Shown: positions 9,704 to 18,549 of the stretch, piece by piece | Layout: every line of letters starts with the position of its first letter | Position numbering within the stretch: position 1 is the stretch's first letter | Source: Eubacteriaceae bacterium CHKCI004 | Lineage (GTDB): Bacteria > Bacillota > Clostridia > Lachnospirales > Lachnospiraceae | Length of the DNA stretch: 64,000 nucleotides | Assembly: GCA_900016875.1 (NCBI GenBank) | Contig: FCNR01000054.1 | Span: 62,001 to 126,000, forward strand | Direction of reading: 5' to 3' | The notes under the pieces: model-generated | What the model was told of the DNA's origin: nothing | Database searches by the model: none | Seen by the model: only the letters and a program-made list of their open reading frames with translations | Program-made: the position numbers and the translations under genes

Positions 9704-10213
9704 ATGATCGTGAACTTTTATCCGTGGGAGATTGACGTTGACATCGAGGCAACAAAGCGTTTTTATGAAGAAAATGATTGTTCGGAAGATAAGATGGTCA
9801 ATCAGTGGTTTTATGCCGCCATGACGCAGAAACAAAAAGATTTTTTTGCTTCTCTGGGAGTAGAGATTGATAAAGTAAAGGCGGCAGAAAGGGTACACGA
9901 GATTCCGGATGAAGAGGAATTGCCGGGTGGGAAAATATTTATAAGAACTCTGGACTTTCTGCTTTGCGGTGATTTTTTAGCAATTCCGGATTATCAGGCA
10001 CACATTTACGGTGAAGAAGATCTCACCGGTATGAAACTTCCGGATGCACTAAAGATTATTACAATGCCCGAAGGAGAAAAATTGCCTACGTATAATATCG
10101 ACGGATGGAACTGTGTTTTCAAACATCCGATTTTTCATATGGATGAATCGAAATTTGAAAAGTGGGATTGTGGATTTGTGATGGGGTCGATATTGATGAT
10201 GGGGGATATGTGA
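9704..10213 (+). CDS. Hypothetical protein
   Basis: A 169-residue acidic soluble protein that I do not recognise. It opens with an aromatic-rich segment (NFYPWEIDVDIEATKRFYEEND), has a central LPGGKIFIRTLDFLLCGDFLAIPDY block, and ends with WNCVFKHPIFHMDESKFEKWDCG. There is no signal peptide or membrane segment. The predicted start follows AAGAGGTGTAG. Between 9619 and 9703 there is only a possible 18-codon reading frame (9645) with no evident meaning. Confidence 0.6.
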   Translation: MIVNFYPWEIDVDIEATKRFYEENDCSEDKMVNQWFYAAMTQKQKDFFASLGVEIDKVKAAERVHEIPDEEELPGGKIFIRTLDFLLCGDFLAIPDYQAHIYGEEDLTGMKLPDALKIITMPEGEKLPTYNIDGWNCVFKHPIFHMDESKFEKWDCGFVMGSILMMGDM

Positions 10214-10319
10214 AAAACTGCCGTGCTGACAGATTCGAGCCATGAAGGTCGCTGAATTATGGACTCGTCAGAACACAAAACTGCGCAATAAAATTGAGGG
10301 AAAAGAGGAACAATAAAAG

Positions 10320-10826
10320 ATGATTCGACAATTCGTACCGGAAGATCTGGATGAAGTGATGCAGATCTGGCTGAAAACCAACCAGGAGGCTCATAACTTT
10401 ATCTCGCCGGACTACTGGAGCAGCCATTATGACATGGTGAAGGAAATGCTGCCTCAGGCAGAAATATACGTATATGAAAAAGATGAAAAAAATGCCGGCA
10501 CAGCCGGGGAGAGGCATGAAGGAGATGCTGCGGATATCTGCGAATCTGATACCTGTGGAGCCGATATCCGCAGACTGGCAGGATTTATCGGGCTTACCGG
10601 CGATTATATTGCAGGCATCTTTGTGGAAGTGGAAGAACAGTCCCGAGGCGTGGGAAAGCAGCTACTTGCCCGCGCAAAGCAAGACAGAAAAAGGCTCACA
10701 CTGCAGGTCTATGAGAAAAATGAACGCGCGGTACATTTCTATCAGAAAGAAGGCTTCCGTGTGGTGTACCGGGATGTGGATGAGGGTACGGGAGAAGCGG
10801 AATATGTGATGGAATGGAAGAGATAG
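10320..10826 (+). CDS. GNAT family N-acetyltransferase
   Basis: A 168-residue acetyl-CoA-dependent acetyltransferase. The N terminus (MIRQFVPEDLDEVMQIWLKTN) and the acetyl-CoA loop region VEEQSRGVGKQLL, then LQVYEKNERAVHFYQKEGF, are typical of YjaB/PhnO-type GNATs. Residues about 57-86 form a Gly/Ala/Asp-rich insertion in the central sheet region that ordinary members lack. The acceptor substrate is unknown. Confidence 0.85.
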   Translation: MIRQFVPEDLDEVMQIWLKTNQEAHNFISPDYWSSHYDMVKEMLPQAEIYVYEKDEKNAGTAGERHEGDAADICESDTCGADIRRLAGFIGLTGDYIAGIFVEVEEQSRGVGKQLLARAKQDRKRLTLQVYEKNERAVHFYQKEGFRVVYRDVDEGTGEAEYVMEWKR

Positions 10827-10870
10827 AATTTAAAATTGGAAAAAAATTCCAAAAATTTACCGTTGAAAGA

Positions 10871-10899
10871 TTGACTTCTTTATACATTTATTATATTAT
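10871..10899 (+). promoter_or_regulatory. Promoter of the Rpn-family gene
   Basis: TTGACT at 10871-10876 and TATTAT at 10894-10899 are separated by 17 bases in a very A/T-rich stretch, 37 bases before the GTG start. Confidence 0.55.
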
Positions 10900-10935
10900 T
10901 AGTATAAAATAAGTGTATTTGGAGGGGATAGATAA

Positions 10936-11933
10936 GTGGGATATCGGAGAAGAGATGCGGTGCTGAAAGAGTTCTGGCGGGTCAATGAACGATTTGCAGA
11001 CTTGTTTAATACGGTGCTTTTCGGAGGTGAAGAGATCATATGCCCTGCGATTTGCAGGAAATGGACACGGATGTTTCCGGAGTTATCGAAATGAAAGGTT
11101 ACAGAGAGGTGCTTCACCGGACCAGGGACGTCATAAAAAAGATGGCATACGGGATTGAGTTTGCTGTGATGGGAATTGAACTCCAGAATTACATTCATTA
11201 TGCCATGCCGCTGAGACATATGATCTATGACGGCATGTCTTATCTGAAAGAGTATAAAGAGATTGCGCAGCAAAATAAAAAAGGAAATAGACAAACGTCC
11301 GGGGATGAATTTTTATCGGGGATGCGAAAGGAAGACAGACTGCATCCGGTCATCTCTTTGACGATATATTACGGAGAGAATCCCTGGGACGGTCCGTTAT
11401 CTCTGAAAGATATGTTGCAAAATGTACCGCCGACAGTCATGCGTGCAGTTTCTGATTACAAAATGAATCTTCTGGAAATCAGAAGTTCAGGGAAATATCA
11501 TTTTAGTAATCCCGATGTGCAGGCTGTATTTGAGATACTGCGCGCCGCCTATGAGGACAGGGAAGATGAAGTTCGGGAAAAATATAGTGATGTGAAACTA
11601 TCTGCTGAGGTGATGGCGGTGGTGGGAGAGATTGTGCATTGTGAGGCATTGATAAAGATAAATGAAACGAAAGAGGTGAATGGAATGTATACATTTTTCC
11701 ACAGATTAGTGGATGAGGGCCGCAAAGAGGGCCGCAGTGAGGGTCGTAGTGAGGGACGCAGTGAAGAAAAGAATGACATTATCATCCGGATGCTGCAGAA
11801 TTCTGTTCCGGAACGGGACATTATCCTATACACAGGCGCCACAGAAGATGAGATTGGAAAGGCACGTAAGGAGATAGAGGGTAAAGAGATAAAAGGTGAG
11901 AGGATAAAAGAGAATGTACCGGCAGAGATATAG
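10936..11933 (+). pseudogene. Rpn/PD-(D/E)XK nuclease family protein, frameshifted
   Basis: A relative of the Rpn (recombination-promoting nuclease, formerly transposase-like) proteins abundant in Lachnospiraceae. Translation should begin at GTG 10936 after GGAGGGG, giving GYRRRDAVLKEFWRVNERFA and so on to FGGEEIICP. The family sequence then continues in another frame from about 11050 (DLQEMDTDVSGVIEMKGY, holding the D...ExK nuclease motif), so one base appears to be missing near 11049. The remainder is intact to 11933, including the usual C-terminal charged repeat (EGRSEGRSEGRSE, encoded by a 12-base tandem repeat) and the RMLQNSVPERDI tail. A shorter product could start at ATG 11040. Sequencing error is possible. 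Confidence 0.7.
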
Positions 11934-11945
11934 AGATAGCGATAC

Positions 11946-12012
11946 AAAAAATGCCCGAAACCATATTCATGTCATGAATCCAGACATAGAAAATGGTATC
12001 GGGCACTTTTTT
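11946..12012. terminator. Bidirectional terminator between the Rpn gene and asnA
   Basis: The arm ATGCCCGAAACCATATTC pairs with GAAAATGGTATCGGGCA. The hairpin is preceded by an A run and followed by a T run, so it can stop both the plus-strand gene ending at 11933 and the minus-strand asnA. Confidence 0.8.
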
Positions 12013-12096
12013 ATTTTTTATGAATTCTTATGTAGTTAAAAGCTCTACGGGCAGGATGTACACTTGTGTGACATAGAAGTCGGCCATAATCCGTCT

Positions 12097-13107
12097 TTAC
12101 AGAATCGTAATTCCCCGTGCAGCAGCTTCATCGTAGATCTCATCCGGCCATACGGAGACCTGAATCTCTCCGATATGCGCTTTCCGGAGGAAGAACATAC
12201 AGATTCGGGACTGGCCGATTCCGCCGCCGATGGTCTGCGGCAGTCTGCCTTCCAGAAGATCTTTCTGGAATGGAAGCTCGGCGCGTTCTTCGCAGCCGGC
12301 TTTCTTTAACTGCTCGGCCAGCACTTCGGCGTTGACGCGGATACCCATGGAGGAGAGTTCCAGGGCGATGTCGAGAACCGGATAGTATACGAGAATATCG
12401 CCGTTTAATTTCCAGTCATCGTAGTCCGGCGCGCGGCCATCGTGTTTTTCTCCGTTGGAGAGGATGTCTCCAATCTGCATCAGGAAAACGGCGCCGTGTT
12501 TTTTGACGATCTCGTACTCACGCTCTTTGGCGCTCATGTCCGGATACAGGTCCACCAGCTCCTGGGTGGTGATGAAGGTGATCTCTTCCGGCAGGAAGCA
12601 CTCCACATAATCATATTTGTTAGCAACATATTTTTCTGTGACGCGGAGCGCCTCGTAGACAGCCTTCACCGTATCGCGGAGAGTCTTTTCATTTCTTGCG
12701 TCCGCAGGAATGATTTTCTCCCAGTCCCACTGATCCACAAAGATGGAATGAATGTTGTCGGTCTCCTCGTCACGGCGGATGGCGTTCATGTCTGTGTAAA
12801 GTCCTTCGCCCACGTTGAAGTTATACCGTTTTAAGGCGAGACGTTTCCACTTGGCGAGAGAGTGAACAATCTCAAAAGGTTTGTCGTCCTGCTCCTTAAC
12901 GCCGAAACTTACCGGACGCTCCACACCGTTTAAGTTATCGTTGAGGCCGGAGTCCGGGGAGACGAAAAGCGGAGCGGAAACCCGTTTCAGGTTCAGCTCA
13001 GCGGCCAGCTCCCGCTGAAAGAAGTCCTTGACCTGTTTGATGGCAATCTGTGTTTCTTTTAAATTCAGGAGAGGCTTATACCCCTCCGGAATGACAATCT
13101 GACTCAT
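12097..13107 (-). CDS. asnA: Aspartate-ammonia ligase
   Basis: A 336-residue AsnA, the ammonia-dependent asparagine synthetase, making asparagine from aspartate, ammonia and ATP. It is structurally related to class II aminoacyl-tRNA synthetases. The N terminus (IPEGYKPLLNLKETQIAIKQ), the VSAPLFVSPDSGLNDNLNG motif, VDQWDWEK and the C-terminal GGGIGQSRICMFFL are all diagnostic, and the length equals the family's usual 330-340. It lies 19 bases downstream of asnS on the same strand, so asparagine synthesis and its charging onto tRNA are co-expressed. Confidence 0.97.
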   Translation of the reverse strand: MSQIVIPEGYKPLLNLKETQIAIKQVKDFFQRELAAELNLKRVSAPLFVSPDSGLNDNLNGVERPVSFGVKEQDDKPFEIVHSLAKWKRLALKRYNFNVGEGLYTDMNAIRRDEETDNIHSIFVDQWDWEKIIPADARNEKTLRDTVKAVYEALRVTEKYVANKYDYVECFLPEEITFITTQELVDLYPDMSAKEREYEIVKKHGAVFLMQIGDILSNGEKHDGRAPDYDDWKLNGDILVYYPVLDIALELSSMGIRVNAEVLAEQLKKAGCEERAELPFQKDLLEGRLPQTIGGGIGQSRICMFFLRKAHIGEIQVSVWPDEIYDEAAARGITIL

Positions 13108-13126
13108 AAATAAATGATTCCCCTTC

Positions 13127-14518
13127 CTATAATTCGCAGTTGTTGACGGTTCTTGGGAATGGAATGACGTCGCGGATGTTGCCCATGCCTGTCAGATACA
13201 TGACGCAGCGCTCAAAACCGAGGCCGAAGCCGGAATGTCTCGCGGAGCCGTATTTGCGCAGATCCAGATAGAATTCATAATCCTCTCTGTTGAGGCCCAG
13301 CTCATCCATACGGGCAACCAGCTTGTCGTAATCGTCTTCACGCTGGCTTCCGCCGATGATTTCTCCGATGCCCGGAACCAGACAGTCCATGGCGGCAACC
13401 GTCTTGTTGTCCTCGTTCATCTTCATATAGAAGGCTTTGATCTCCTTCGGGTAATCGGTAACAAATACCGGACGTTTGAATTCCTTTTCTGTCAGGTAAC
13501 GTTCATGTTCGGTCTGCAGATCGCAGCCCCAGCTTACCTTATATTCAAACTCATCGTTGTGTTTCTCCAGGATGGCAATGGCGTCCGTGTAAGTCACATG
13601 GGCGAAATCAGACTCAGCCACGTGGCGGAGACGCTCGATGAGCCCCTTATCCACAAACTTGTTGAAGAACTCCATTTCCTCCGGTGCATTTTCCAGTACG
13701 TAATTAATGATGTACTTTAACATGTTCTCAGCGAGGATCATGTTGTCGTTAAGGTCTGCAAACGCCATCTCCGGCTCAATCATCCAGAACTCTGCCGCAT
13801 GTCTTGTGGTGTTGGAGTTCTCCGCCCGGAAAGTCGGGCCAAATGTATAGATGTTCTTGAATGCCATGGCGTAGGTTTCGCCATTTAACTGGCCGCTTAC
13901 GGTCAGGTTGGTCGGCTTATTGAAGAAATCCTTGGTGAAATCCACAGTTCCATCCGGATTTTTCGGGATATTCTGCAGATCCATGGTGGTCACCTGGAAC
14001 ATTTCTCCGGCACCCTCGCAGTCGCTTCCCGTGATCAGTGGAGTGTGCACATAGACGAAATCTCTCTCCTGGAAGAACTTATGGATGGCATAAGCGATCA
14101 GAGAGCGCACACGGAACACTGCCTGGAAGGTGTTGGTCCGAGGGCGGAGATGGGAGATCGTCCGCAGATACTCAAAGCTGTGACGTTTCTTCTGCAGCGG
14201 GTAATCCGGAGCGGAAGCACCCTCGATCAGTACCTCAGACGCCTGCACCTCAAACGGCTGTTTCGCCTGCGGTGTCGGAACCAGTGTTCCTTTCACGATC
14301 AGCGCCGCGCCCACATTCAGTTTGGTGATGTCGGCAAAATTGTCCAGTGTATCTGAATAAACCACCTGCAGCGGTTCAAAAAATGTACCGTCATTTACCA
14401 CCAGGAAGCCGAAAGTCTTGGAATCCCTTTTGCTTCTCAGCCATCCTCCGATGGTAATCTCCTGATTCAGATATTGTTCCCGATTCCTGTATAAATCTTT
14501 AATTGATGTCAGTTCCAT
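13127..14518 (-). CDS. asnS: Asparagine-tRNA ligase
   Basis: A 463-residue class IIb aminoacyl-tRNA synthetase. The N-terminal OB-fold anticodon-binding domain (about 1-110: [24 protein letters not shown]) is followed by the catalytic core, with motif 2-like [24 protein letters not shown] and motif 3-like [13 protein letters not shown] near the end. It attaches asparagine to tRNA-Asn. ATG 14518, behind AAAGGAGC, is preferred over the in-frame TTG at 14524. It heads the asnS-asnA transcription unit. Confidence 0.97.
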   Translation of the reverse strand: MELTSIKDLYRNREQYLNQEITIGGWLRSKRDSKTFGFLVVNDGTFFEPLQVVYSDTLDNFADITKLNVGAALIVKGTLVPTPQAKQPFEVQASEVLIEGASAPDYPLQKKRHSFEYLRTISHLRPRTNTFQAVFRVRSLIAYAIHKFFQERDFVYVHTPLITGSDCEGAGEMFQVTTMDLQNIPKNPDGTVDFTKDFFNKPTNLTVSGQLNGETYAMAFKNIYTFGPTFRAENSNTTRHAAEFWMIEPEMAFADLNDNMILAENMLKYIINYVLENAPEEMEFFNKFVDKGLIERLRHVAESDFAHVTYTDAIAILEKHNDEFEYKVSWGCDLQTEHERYLTEKEFKRPVFVTDYPKEIKAFYMKMNEDNKTVAAMDCLVPGIGEIIGGSQREDDYDKLVARMDELGLNREDYEFYLDLRKYGSARHSGFGLGFERCVMYLTGMGNIRDVIPFPRTVNNCEL

Positions 14519-14603
14519 TCTCAAAGCTCCTTTGCTTCTTATTAAATTTTTGTAGGTGTCTCTGCGCCTGCCGCGCAGGAAACACGGTGCGTACTCGAAC
14601 TAT

Positions 14604-14632
14604 AGTCTACTATATTCTAAAAAATAGTGCAA
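14604..14632 (-). promoter_or_regulatory. Promoter of asnS-asnA
   Basis: On the minus strand TTGCAC (14632-14627) and TAGACT (14609-14604) are 17 bases apart, about 85 bases before the asnS start. The leader shows no T-box signature (no AGGGTGGNACCGCG). Confidence 0.45.
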
Positions 14633-14730
14633 GAATGAGGTGGGAAAAATTCGAGAATTGATGGCGTCAGCCGCCGTTCCGGAGACTGCATTTTGTATGA
14701 AATGATAAGAAATGTGAGTATAGTACGAAG

Positions 14731-14762
14731 AAAACGGGGAAGACGCCACCGGTTCTTCCCCG
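14731..14762 (-). terminator. Terminator after the rubredoxin gene
   Basis: Reading the minus strand, CGGGGAAGA (14762-14754) pairs with TCTTCCCCG (14743-14735), followed by a TTTTCTT tail just after the stop of the rubredoxin gene. Confidence 0.75.
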
Positions 14763-14774
14763 CATTTGAACGAT

Positions 14775-15389
14775 TTATGAAACGACCTTTTTGAAATCCG
14801 CAGCTCCGTGCTTGCAAAGCGGGCAGATGAAATCAGCCGGCAGTTCCTCGCCTTCATACACATATCCGCATACCTGACAGACCCAGGTTACCTTTCCGGT
14901 CTTCGGTGCGGCCGGAGCAGGCTTGATATTTTTCTGGTAATAAGTGTATGTGGTGGACGGATCATCGGAAAGTTTTTCTCCGCCGGTCACATCGGCAATG
15001 AACATGGTGTGAGTTCCAAGGTCAACGCTCTGCACAACCTTTGCGGAAATGTATGCATTGGTGCCTTCGGTGATGTAATAAATGCCGTTGTCAGCTCTTT
15101 TGGCTGTGGTGTAGCCGTCGAACTTGTCCACGTCTCGTCCGCTCTGGAAACCGAAGTGCTTGAAGGTATCAAAGCTTGCCTTTTCGGACAGAATGGAAAC
15201 ATTAAATTCGCCGGTACGTTCGATCATACCGTGGGTATAATTGGCTTTGTTCACGGTGAGAGAAATCCGGAGAGGAGTATCTGTGACCTGAGCGGCGGTG
15301 TTGGTGATACATCCGTTATCCTTATCCCCTTCTCTGGCAGTTACGACAAATAATCCATAAGTCAGTGAAAACATTACGCTGGTATCCAT
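14775..15389 (-). CDS. Flavin reductase-rubredoxin fusion (high-molecular-weight rubredoxin)
   Basis: A 204-residue two-domain redox protein. Residues 1-150 form a flavin reductase-like FMN-binding domain (MFSLTYGLFVVTAREG..NGCITNT..SLTVNKANYTHGMI), and residues about 168-204 a rubredoxin with four iron-binding cysteines (VCQVCG and ICPLC). In Moorella and other anaerobes such Hrb proteins pass electrons from NAD(P)H to an FprA-type flavodiiron protein that reduces oxygen or NO. ATG 15389 follows AGAAAGGAG; an upstream extension to 15530 has no ribosome site and no family similarity. It is divergent from the nitrogenase-like cluster and has its own promoter. Confidence 0.9.
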   Translation of the reverse strand: MDTSVMFSLTYGLFVVTAREGDKDNGCITNTAAQVTDTPLRISLTVNKANYTHGMIERTGEFNVSILSEKASFDTFKHFGFQSGRDVDKFDGYTTAKRADNGIYYITEGTNAYISAKVVQSVDLGTHTMFIADVTGGEKLSDDPSTTYTYYQKNIKPAPAAPKTGKVTWVCQVCGYVYEGEELPADFICPLCKHGAADFKKVVS

Positions 15390-15552
15390 AAATGATCTCC
15401 TTTCTGGGGCAGCATGCTGGCCGTCCCATATGTGCAGACAGGAAATGTGCCGACAGGTGGGAAGCACAGCATAATCCCTTCGTGAAAATGAACGTTTCCC
15501 GCACAGAGCGGCAAAATCACTCTGCAACATTGATAGTTATTATTTTTAGATA

Positions 15553-15581
15553 ATTATACCAGACTCAAATGTAATGTTCAA
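15553..15581 (-). promoter_or_regulatory. Promoter of the rubredoxin fusion gene
   Basis: On the minus strand TTGAAC (15581-15576) and TATAAT (15558-15553) have a 17-base spacer, about 165 bases before the gene start. Confidence 0.65.
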
Positions 15582-15635
15582 CGATAAAAACAGTAATTAT
15601 TATTGATTTTGTTGCTTGGAAGCAAAGAATTTCTC

Positions 15636-15664
15636 TTGTCTCCCTCAGGGGTTTATGATATGCT
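15636..15664 (+). promoter_or_regulatory. Possible promoter of the nitrogenase-like cluster
   Basis: TTGTCT at 15636-15641 and TATGCT at 15659-15664 with a 17-base spacer lie 209 bases before the first nifH-like gene. The match is moderate and no better candidate was found in 15390-15872. Confidence 0.3.
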
Positions 15665-15726
15665 GTATGCAGAATATCAGCTCTGACGGCAAGGATTACC
15701 GAGCGGGAATAGTTGAGAGAAATAAA

Positions 15727-15742
15727 GTGTGGATATCCACAC
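15727..15742. promoter_or_regulatory. Perfect 16-base palindrome, candidate operator
   Basis: GTGTGGATATCCACAC reads identically on both strands, 131 bases before the nifH-like start and just downstream of the possible promoter. It has the form of a dimeric repressor site. No regulator can be assigned. Confidence 0.4.
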
Positions 15743-15872
15743 AGGACAGGACGGGAAATGTGAAGAGATGCATGTCGAATACTGCAGAAAGACGTTTCCT
15801 GCTATTTCTTTTGCAATGACCACTCCTTTCTTTCCATTGCCGGCAGGGCGGTGGAGATGAAGGAGTTTTTTT

Positions 15873-16628
15873 ATGTTAAAAATCGCGATATACGGAAAAG
15901 GCGGCATCGGCAAGTCCACCATCACCAGTAATCTGGCGGCAGCCTTTGCCACCCTGGGAAAAAAGGTGATCCAGATCGGCTGCGACCCAAAGGCGGATTC
16001 CACCATCAATCTGCTGGGCGGCACCACGCCGATTCCGGTCATGAATTATATGAGAGAATACGATGAAGACCCGGAAACCATCGAAGACATTTCCAAAGAA
16101 GGTTTCGGCGGCGTCCTCTGCATCGAGACCGGCGGCCCGACGCCGGGCCTCGGCTGTGCCGGAAGAGGCATCATCGCCACCTTCCAGCTGCTGGAAGACC
16201 TGGAGCTTTTTGAAAAACAGCAGCCCGACGTGGTGCTCTACGACGTGCTGGGCGATGTGGTCTGTGGCGGCTTCGCCGCGCCAATCCGGGAAGGCTACGC
16301 CAGCAAGGTGCTCATCGTCACCTCCGGCGAGAAAATGGCGCTCTACGCCGCAAACAACATCAACACAGCCGTCCAGAACTTTGAGGACAGAAGCTACGCA
16401 AAAGTATACGGCATCGTGCTCAACCACCGCAACGTGGAAAACGAGAAAGAAAAGGTACAGGCCTTCTCCGACGCCGCAGGTCTCCCGATCGTCGGAGAGA
16501 TCGCCCGCAGCCCGGAGATCACCTATTACGAAGACCGAGGCAAAACCGTGGTGGAAGGAGATCCGGACTGCGAAGTCAGCCGGTCGTTCCTGAAACTGGC
16601 GGAGGAGCTGCTGGCAGCGGAAGAGTGA
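15873..16628 (+). CDS. NifH-like nitrogenase iron protein family ATPase, paralogue 1
   Basis: A 251-residue homodimeric ATP-dependent reductase of the NifH/BchL/ChlL class, expected to pass low-potential electrons to the NifD/K-like pair downstream. The P-loop GKGGIGKST spans residues 8-16, switch I carries GCDPKADST, and the bridging [4Fe-4S] ligands are Cys95 (in GCAGRG, with the Arg equivalent to the ADP-ribosylation site) and Cys131 (in [11 protein letters not shown]). It is shorter at the C terminus than classical NifH (about 290), as in nitrogenase-like groups. Good ribosome site GAAGGAG. It opens a same-strand cluster with hyp and hydE genes. Because nifD-like partners but no nifB/E/N follow, dinitrogen reduction is unlikely. 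Paralogue 2 is at 25495. Confidence 0.93.
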   Translation: MLKIAIYGKGGIGKSTITSNLAAAFATLGKKVIQIGCDPKADSTINLLGGTTPIPVMNYMREYDEDPETIEDISKEGFGGVLCIETGGPTPGLGCAGRGIIATFQLLEDLELFEKQQPDVVLYDVLGDVVCGGFAAPIREGYASKVLIVTSGEKMALYAANNINTAVQNFEDRSYAKVYGIVLNHRNVENEKEKVQAFSDAAGLPIVGEIARSPEITYYEDRGKTVVEGDPDCEVSRSFLKLAEELLAAEE

Positions 16629-16700
16629 GGCGAAAAGGGATGATGCACCGTTTTCGTTTCTCAAAGACTAATAAAGTGGCAAGCTTCCGGTTATGGCGGC

Positions 16701-16856
16701 ATGCATTTACTAATCGGAAAAAAGACTTCAATTTTTGACGACCTGTTTTTGTATCGTGGACTGGATGAAAATGATTTGAAAAATTTTGTTCTGGTCGGTC
16801 AATTTCTGGAGCTTGCAGAAGAAAACAATAGTATCGATATATTTATAAAAGAGTAA
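16701..16856 (+). CDS. Possible small ORF between the nifH-like and nifD-like genes
   Basis: A 51-codon open frame (MHLLIGKKTSIFDDLFLYRG at the start, LAEENNSIDIFIKE at the end) fills part of the 252-base gap. Its ribosome site is poor and its base composition is richer in A/T than the flanking genes. I do not recognise it; it may be a gene fragment or not translated. Confidence 0.22.
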   Translation: MHLLIGKKTSIFDDLFLYRGLDENDLKNFVLVGQFLELAEENNSIDIFIKE

Positions 16857-16880
16857 AAGAAAAGAGGGAGGAAGTGAAGA

Positions 16881-18275
16881 ATGAACAATACAGCAGTGGA
16901 AACAGACAATAAAGCATCGGATATGCAGAGTCCGGCGGAGTCTTGTGTATCCTGCTATAAAGAAAATGATGCTTCCCGCCGGGCGTTCTGTCTGACTGCC
17001 GAGGAGCTGGTAAAGGCAGGAAAGGATGCGCTGGCTGACGAGATGATTATCAACAGGAATCTGATCTACAGTTCTCCGGCTACGCTGGCTTTTAACTCGC
17101 CGGGAGCCCAGGGCTTCGGCGTAAAGCGGGCGGGTCTTGCGATTCCAGGGTCGGTGATGCTTCTGGTGGCGCCGGGATGCTGCGGAAGAAATACAACGAT
17201 TTTAAGTGAGCTTGGCGGTTACAGCGACCGGTTTTATTATCTGATGATGGACGAGACGGATATTGTCACAGGAAGACATTTGAAGAAAATCCCGCAGGCT
17301 GTGCAGGAGATTTATGACGGCCGGGAGGAAAAGCCGTCGGTGGTGATGATCTGCATCACTTGCGTGGATGCTTTGCTGGGCACCGACATGGACCGCGTCT
17401 GTAAAAAGGCGCAGGACGCCGTGGGTATTCCGGTGCTGCCGTGCTACATGTATGCGCTGACGAGAGAGGGACGGAAGCCGCCGATGGTTCACGTGCGCCA
17501 GTCCATTTACTCGCTGCTTGAACCCCGGAAGAAAAAAAGCACCTCGGTGAACCTGCTGGGACATTTTGCACCGCTCATCGATGACTGCGAGCTTTATGAG
17601 CTTCTGCGGCAGGCGGGCGTGAAAACTATCCGGGAGATCTCCCGCTGTGAAAGTTACGAGGAATACCTGTCCATGGCGGAGGCGAATTTCAATCTGGTGC
17701 TGGACGCGGAAGCCAGATACGCGGCGGAAGATATCCGCAAACGGCTGAATATCCCGTGGATCGAGCTGACGAGGCTGTATCAGATGGATAAAATCGCCCG
17801 TCAGTACGAGCTGTTCGCCGCAGCCATCGGCGTGAAGATGGATGACAGCGTTTACCGGGCGCAGGCGGAAGCCGCAGTGGAAGACTTCCGGAAGAAATAC
17901 CCAAAGCTGACGTTCTCCGTGGGTGAAGGCTGCAACAGCAACGCCTTTGAGCTGTCCCTGGCACTGCTTCGATATGGATTCTCCGTGGCAGAGATCTTTT
18001 CCAGCATCGGAGAAAATGATTTCCTCTACCTGGAAAAAATCGCGAAGCTAAGCCCGCAGACCCGCGTCTACTCCAACCTGGAGCCGACCATGATCTATTA
18101 CGACTGCTCGGAAGCACCGGCGGATATCACCATTGGCAAAGACGCCGCGTACTACCATCCCGAGGCAGCGCATCTGGAATGGAGCGACGACATCCAGCCG
18201 TTTGGCTACGCAGGCGTGCGGCATTTCTTTACGGCCTGTGAGGAAGTGCTGGAAATTCACAAATATACAATGTAG
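16881..18275 (+). CDS. NifD-like nitrogenase component 1 protein, paralogue 1
   Basis: A 464-residue member of the oxidoreductase/nitrogenase component 1 superfamily, expected to pair with the NifK-like protein at 18550 and to be reduced by the NifH-like protein. Candidate cluster ligands are Cys100/Cys101 (VAPGCCGRN, the position of the first P-cluster cysteine in NifD) and Cys158/Cys161 (CITCVDALLGTD, the equivalent of the second site). The N terminus has an extra CVSC motif (Cys22, Cys25). The C-terminal third (SVGEGCNSNAFELSLALLRYGFSV) is the typical last Rossmann domain. No conserved FeMo-cofactor His/Cys arrangement can be claimed. Ribosome site GGGAGGAAG. It is followed by a foldback element before its partner. 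Confidence 0.88.
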   Translation: MNNTAVETDNKASDMQSPAESCVSCYKENDASRRAFCLTAEELVKAGKDALADEMIINRNLIYSSPATLAFNSPGAQGFGVKRAGLAIPGSVMLLVAPGCCGRNTTILSELGGYSDRFYYLMMDETDIVTGRHLKKIPQAVQEIYDGREEKPSVVMICITCVDALLGTDMDRVCKKAQDAVGIPVLPCYMYALTREGRKPPMVHVRQSIYSLLEPRKKKSTSVNLLGHFAPLIDDCELYELLRQAGVKTIREISRCESYEEYLSMAEANFNLVLDAEARYAAEDIRKRLNIPWIELTRLYQMDKIARQYELFAAAIGVKMDDSVYRAQAEAAVEDFRKKYPKLTFSVGEGCNSNAFELSLALLRYGFSVAEIFSSIGENDFLYLEKIAKLSPQTRVYSNLEPTMIYYDCSEAPADITIGKDAAYYHPEAAHLEWSDDIQPFGYAGVRHFFTACEEVLEIHKYTM

Positions 18276-18372
18276 GAAAACAGAAGATTCTGACAAAACA
18301 GATGATGTTTTGATCGACTAATTCGTCTGACTTGATTCTCAGCCGGAGAGTCAGTCATAATAATACAGATGC

Positions 18373-18517
18373 AGTCGAGATGGAACAGGAGTTTTGCCAT
18401 AATCTCAGCGATGTAGTCAGACAGAGATTTGCGTTTTTCTATAGTGTATACAGCGTTGCAAATCTCGTTTGCTCCTACATCCTCAGATTCTATCAAAAAC
18501 TGCAGTTCCATCTTGAC
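18373..18517. repeat. Long foldback element between nifD-like 1 and nifK-like 1
   Basis: The arm starting GTCGAGATGGAACAGGAGTT (18373) and including GATGTAG and GAGATTTGC is complementary, with small bulges, to the arm ending AACTGCAGTTCCATCTTGAC (18517). As RNA it would form a hairpin of about 60 paired positions around a loop near 18440-18450. It fills most of the 274-base gap, which otherwise holds no gene. Confidence 0.75.
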
Positions 18518-18549
18518 AAATCTTAATATAAAAAGAAAAAGGAGACAAC

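Noticed and set aside
14525-14774. T-box riboswitch before asnS
   Set aside because: The conserved AGGGTGGNACCGCG motif is missing on the minus strand; an ordinary promoter fits.
15390-15872. Riboswitch upstream of the nitrogenase-like cluster
   Set aside because: No known riboswitch consensus (molybdenum cofactor, cobalamin, tetrahydrofolate) could be matched; only the palindrome and promoter-like boxes are reported.
18257-18511. Minus-strand 84-codon frame in the nifD-nifK-like gap
   Set aside because: It lies on the arm of the foldback, mirrors the plus-strand frame through complementarity, and has no ribosome site.
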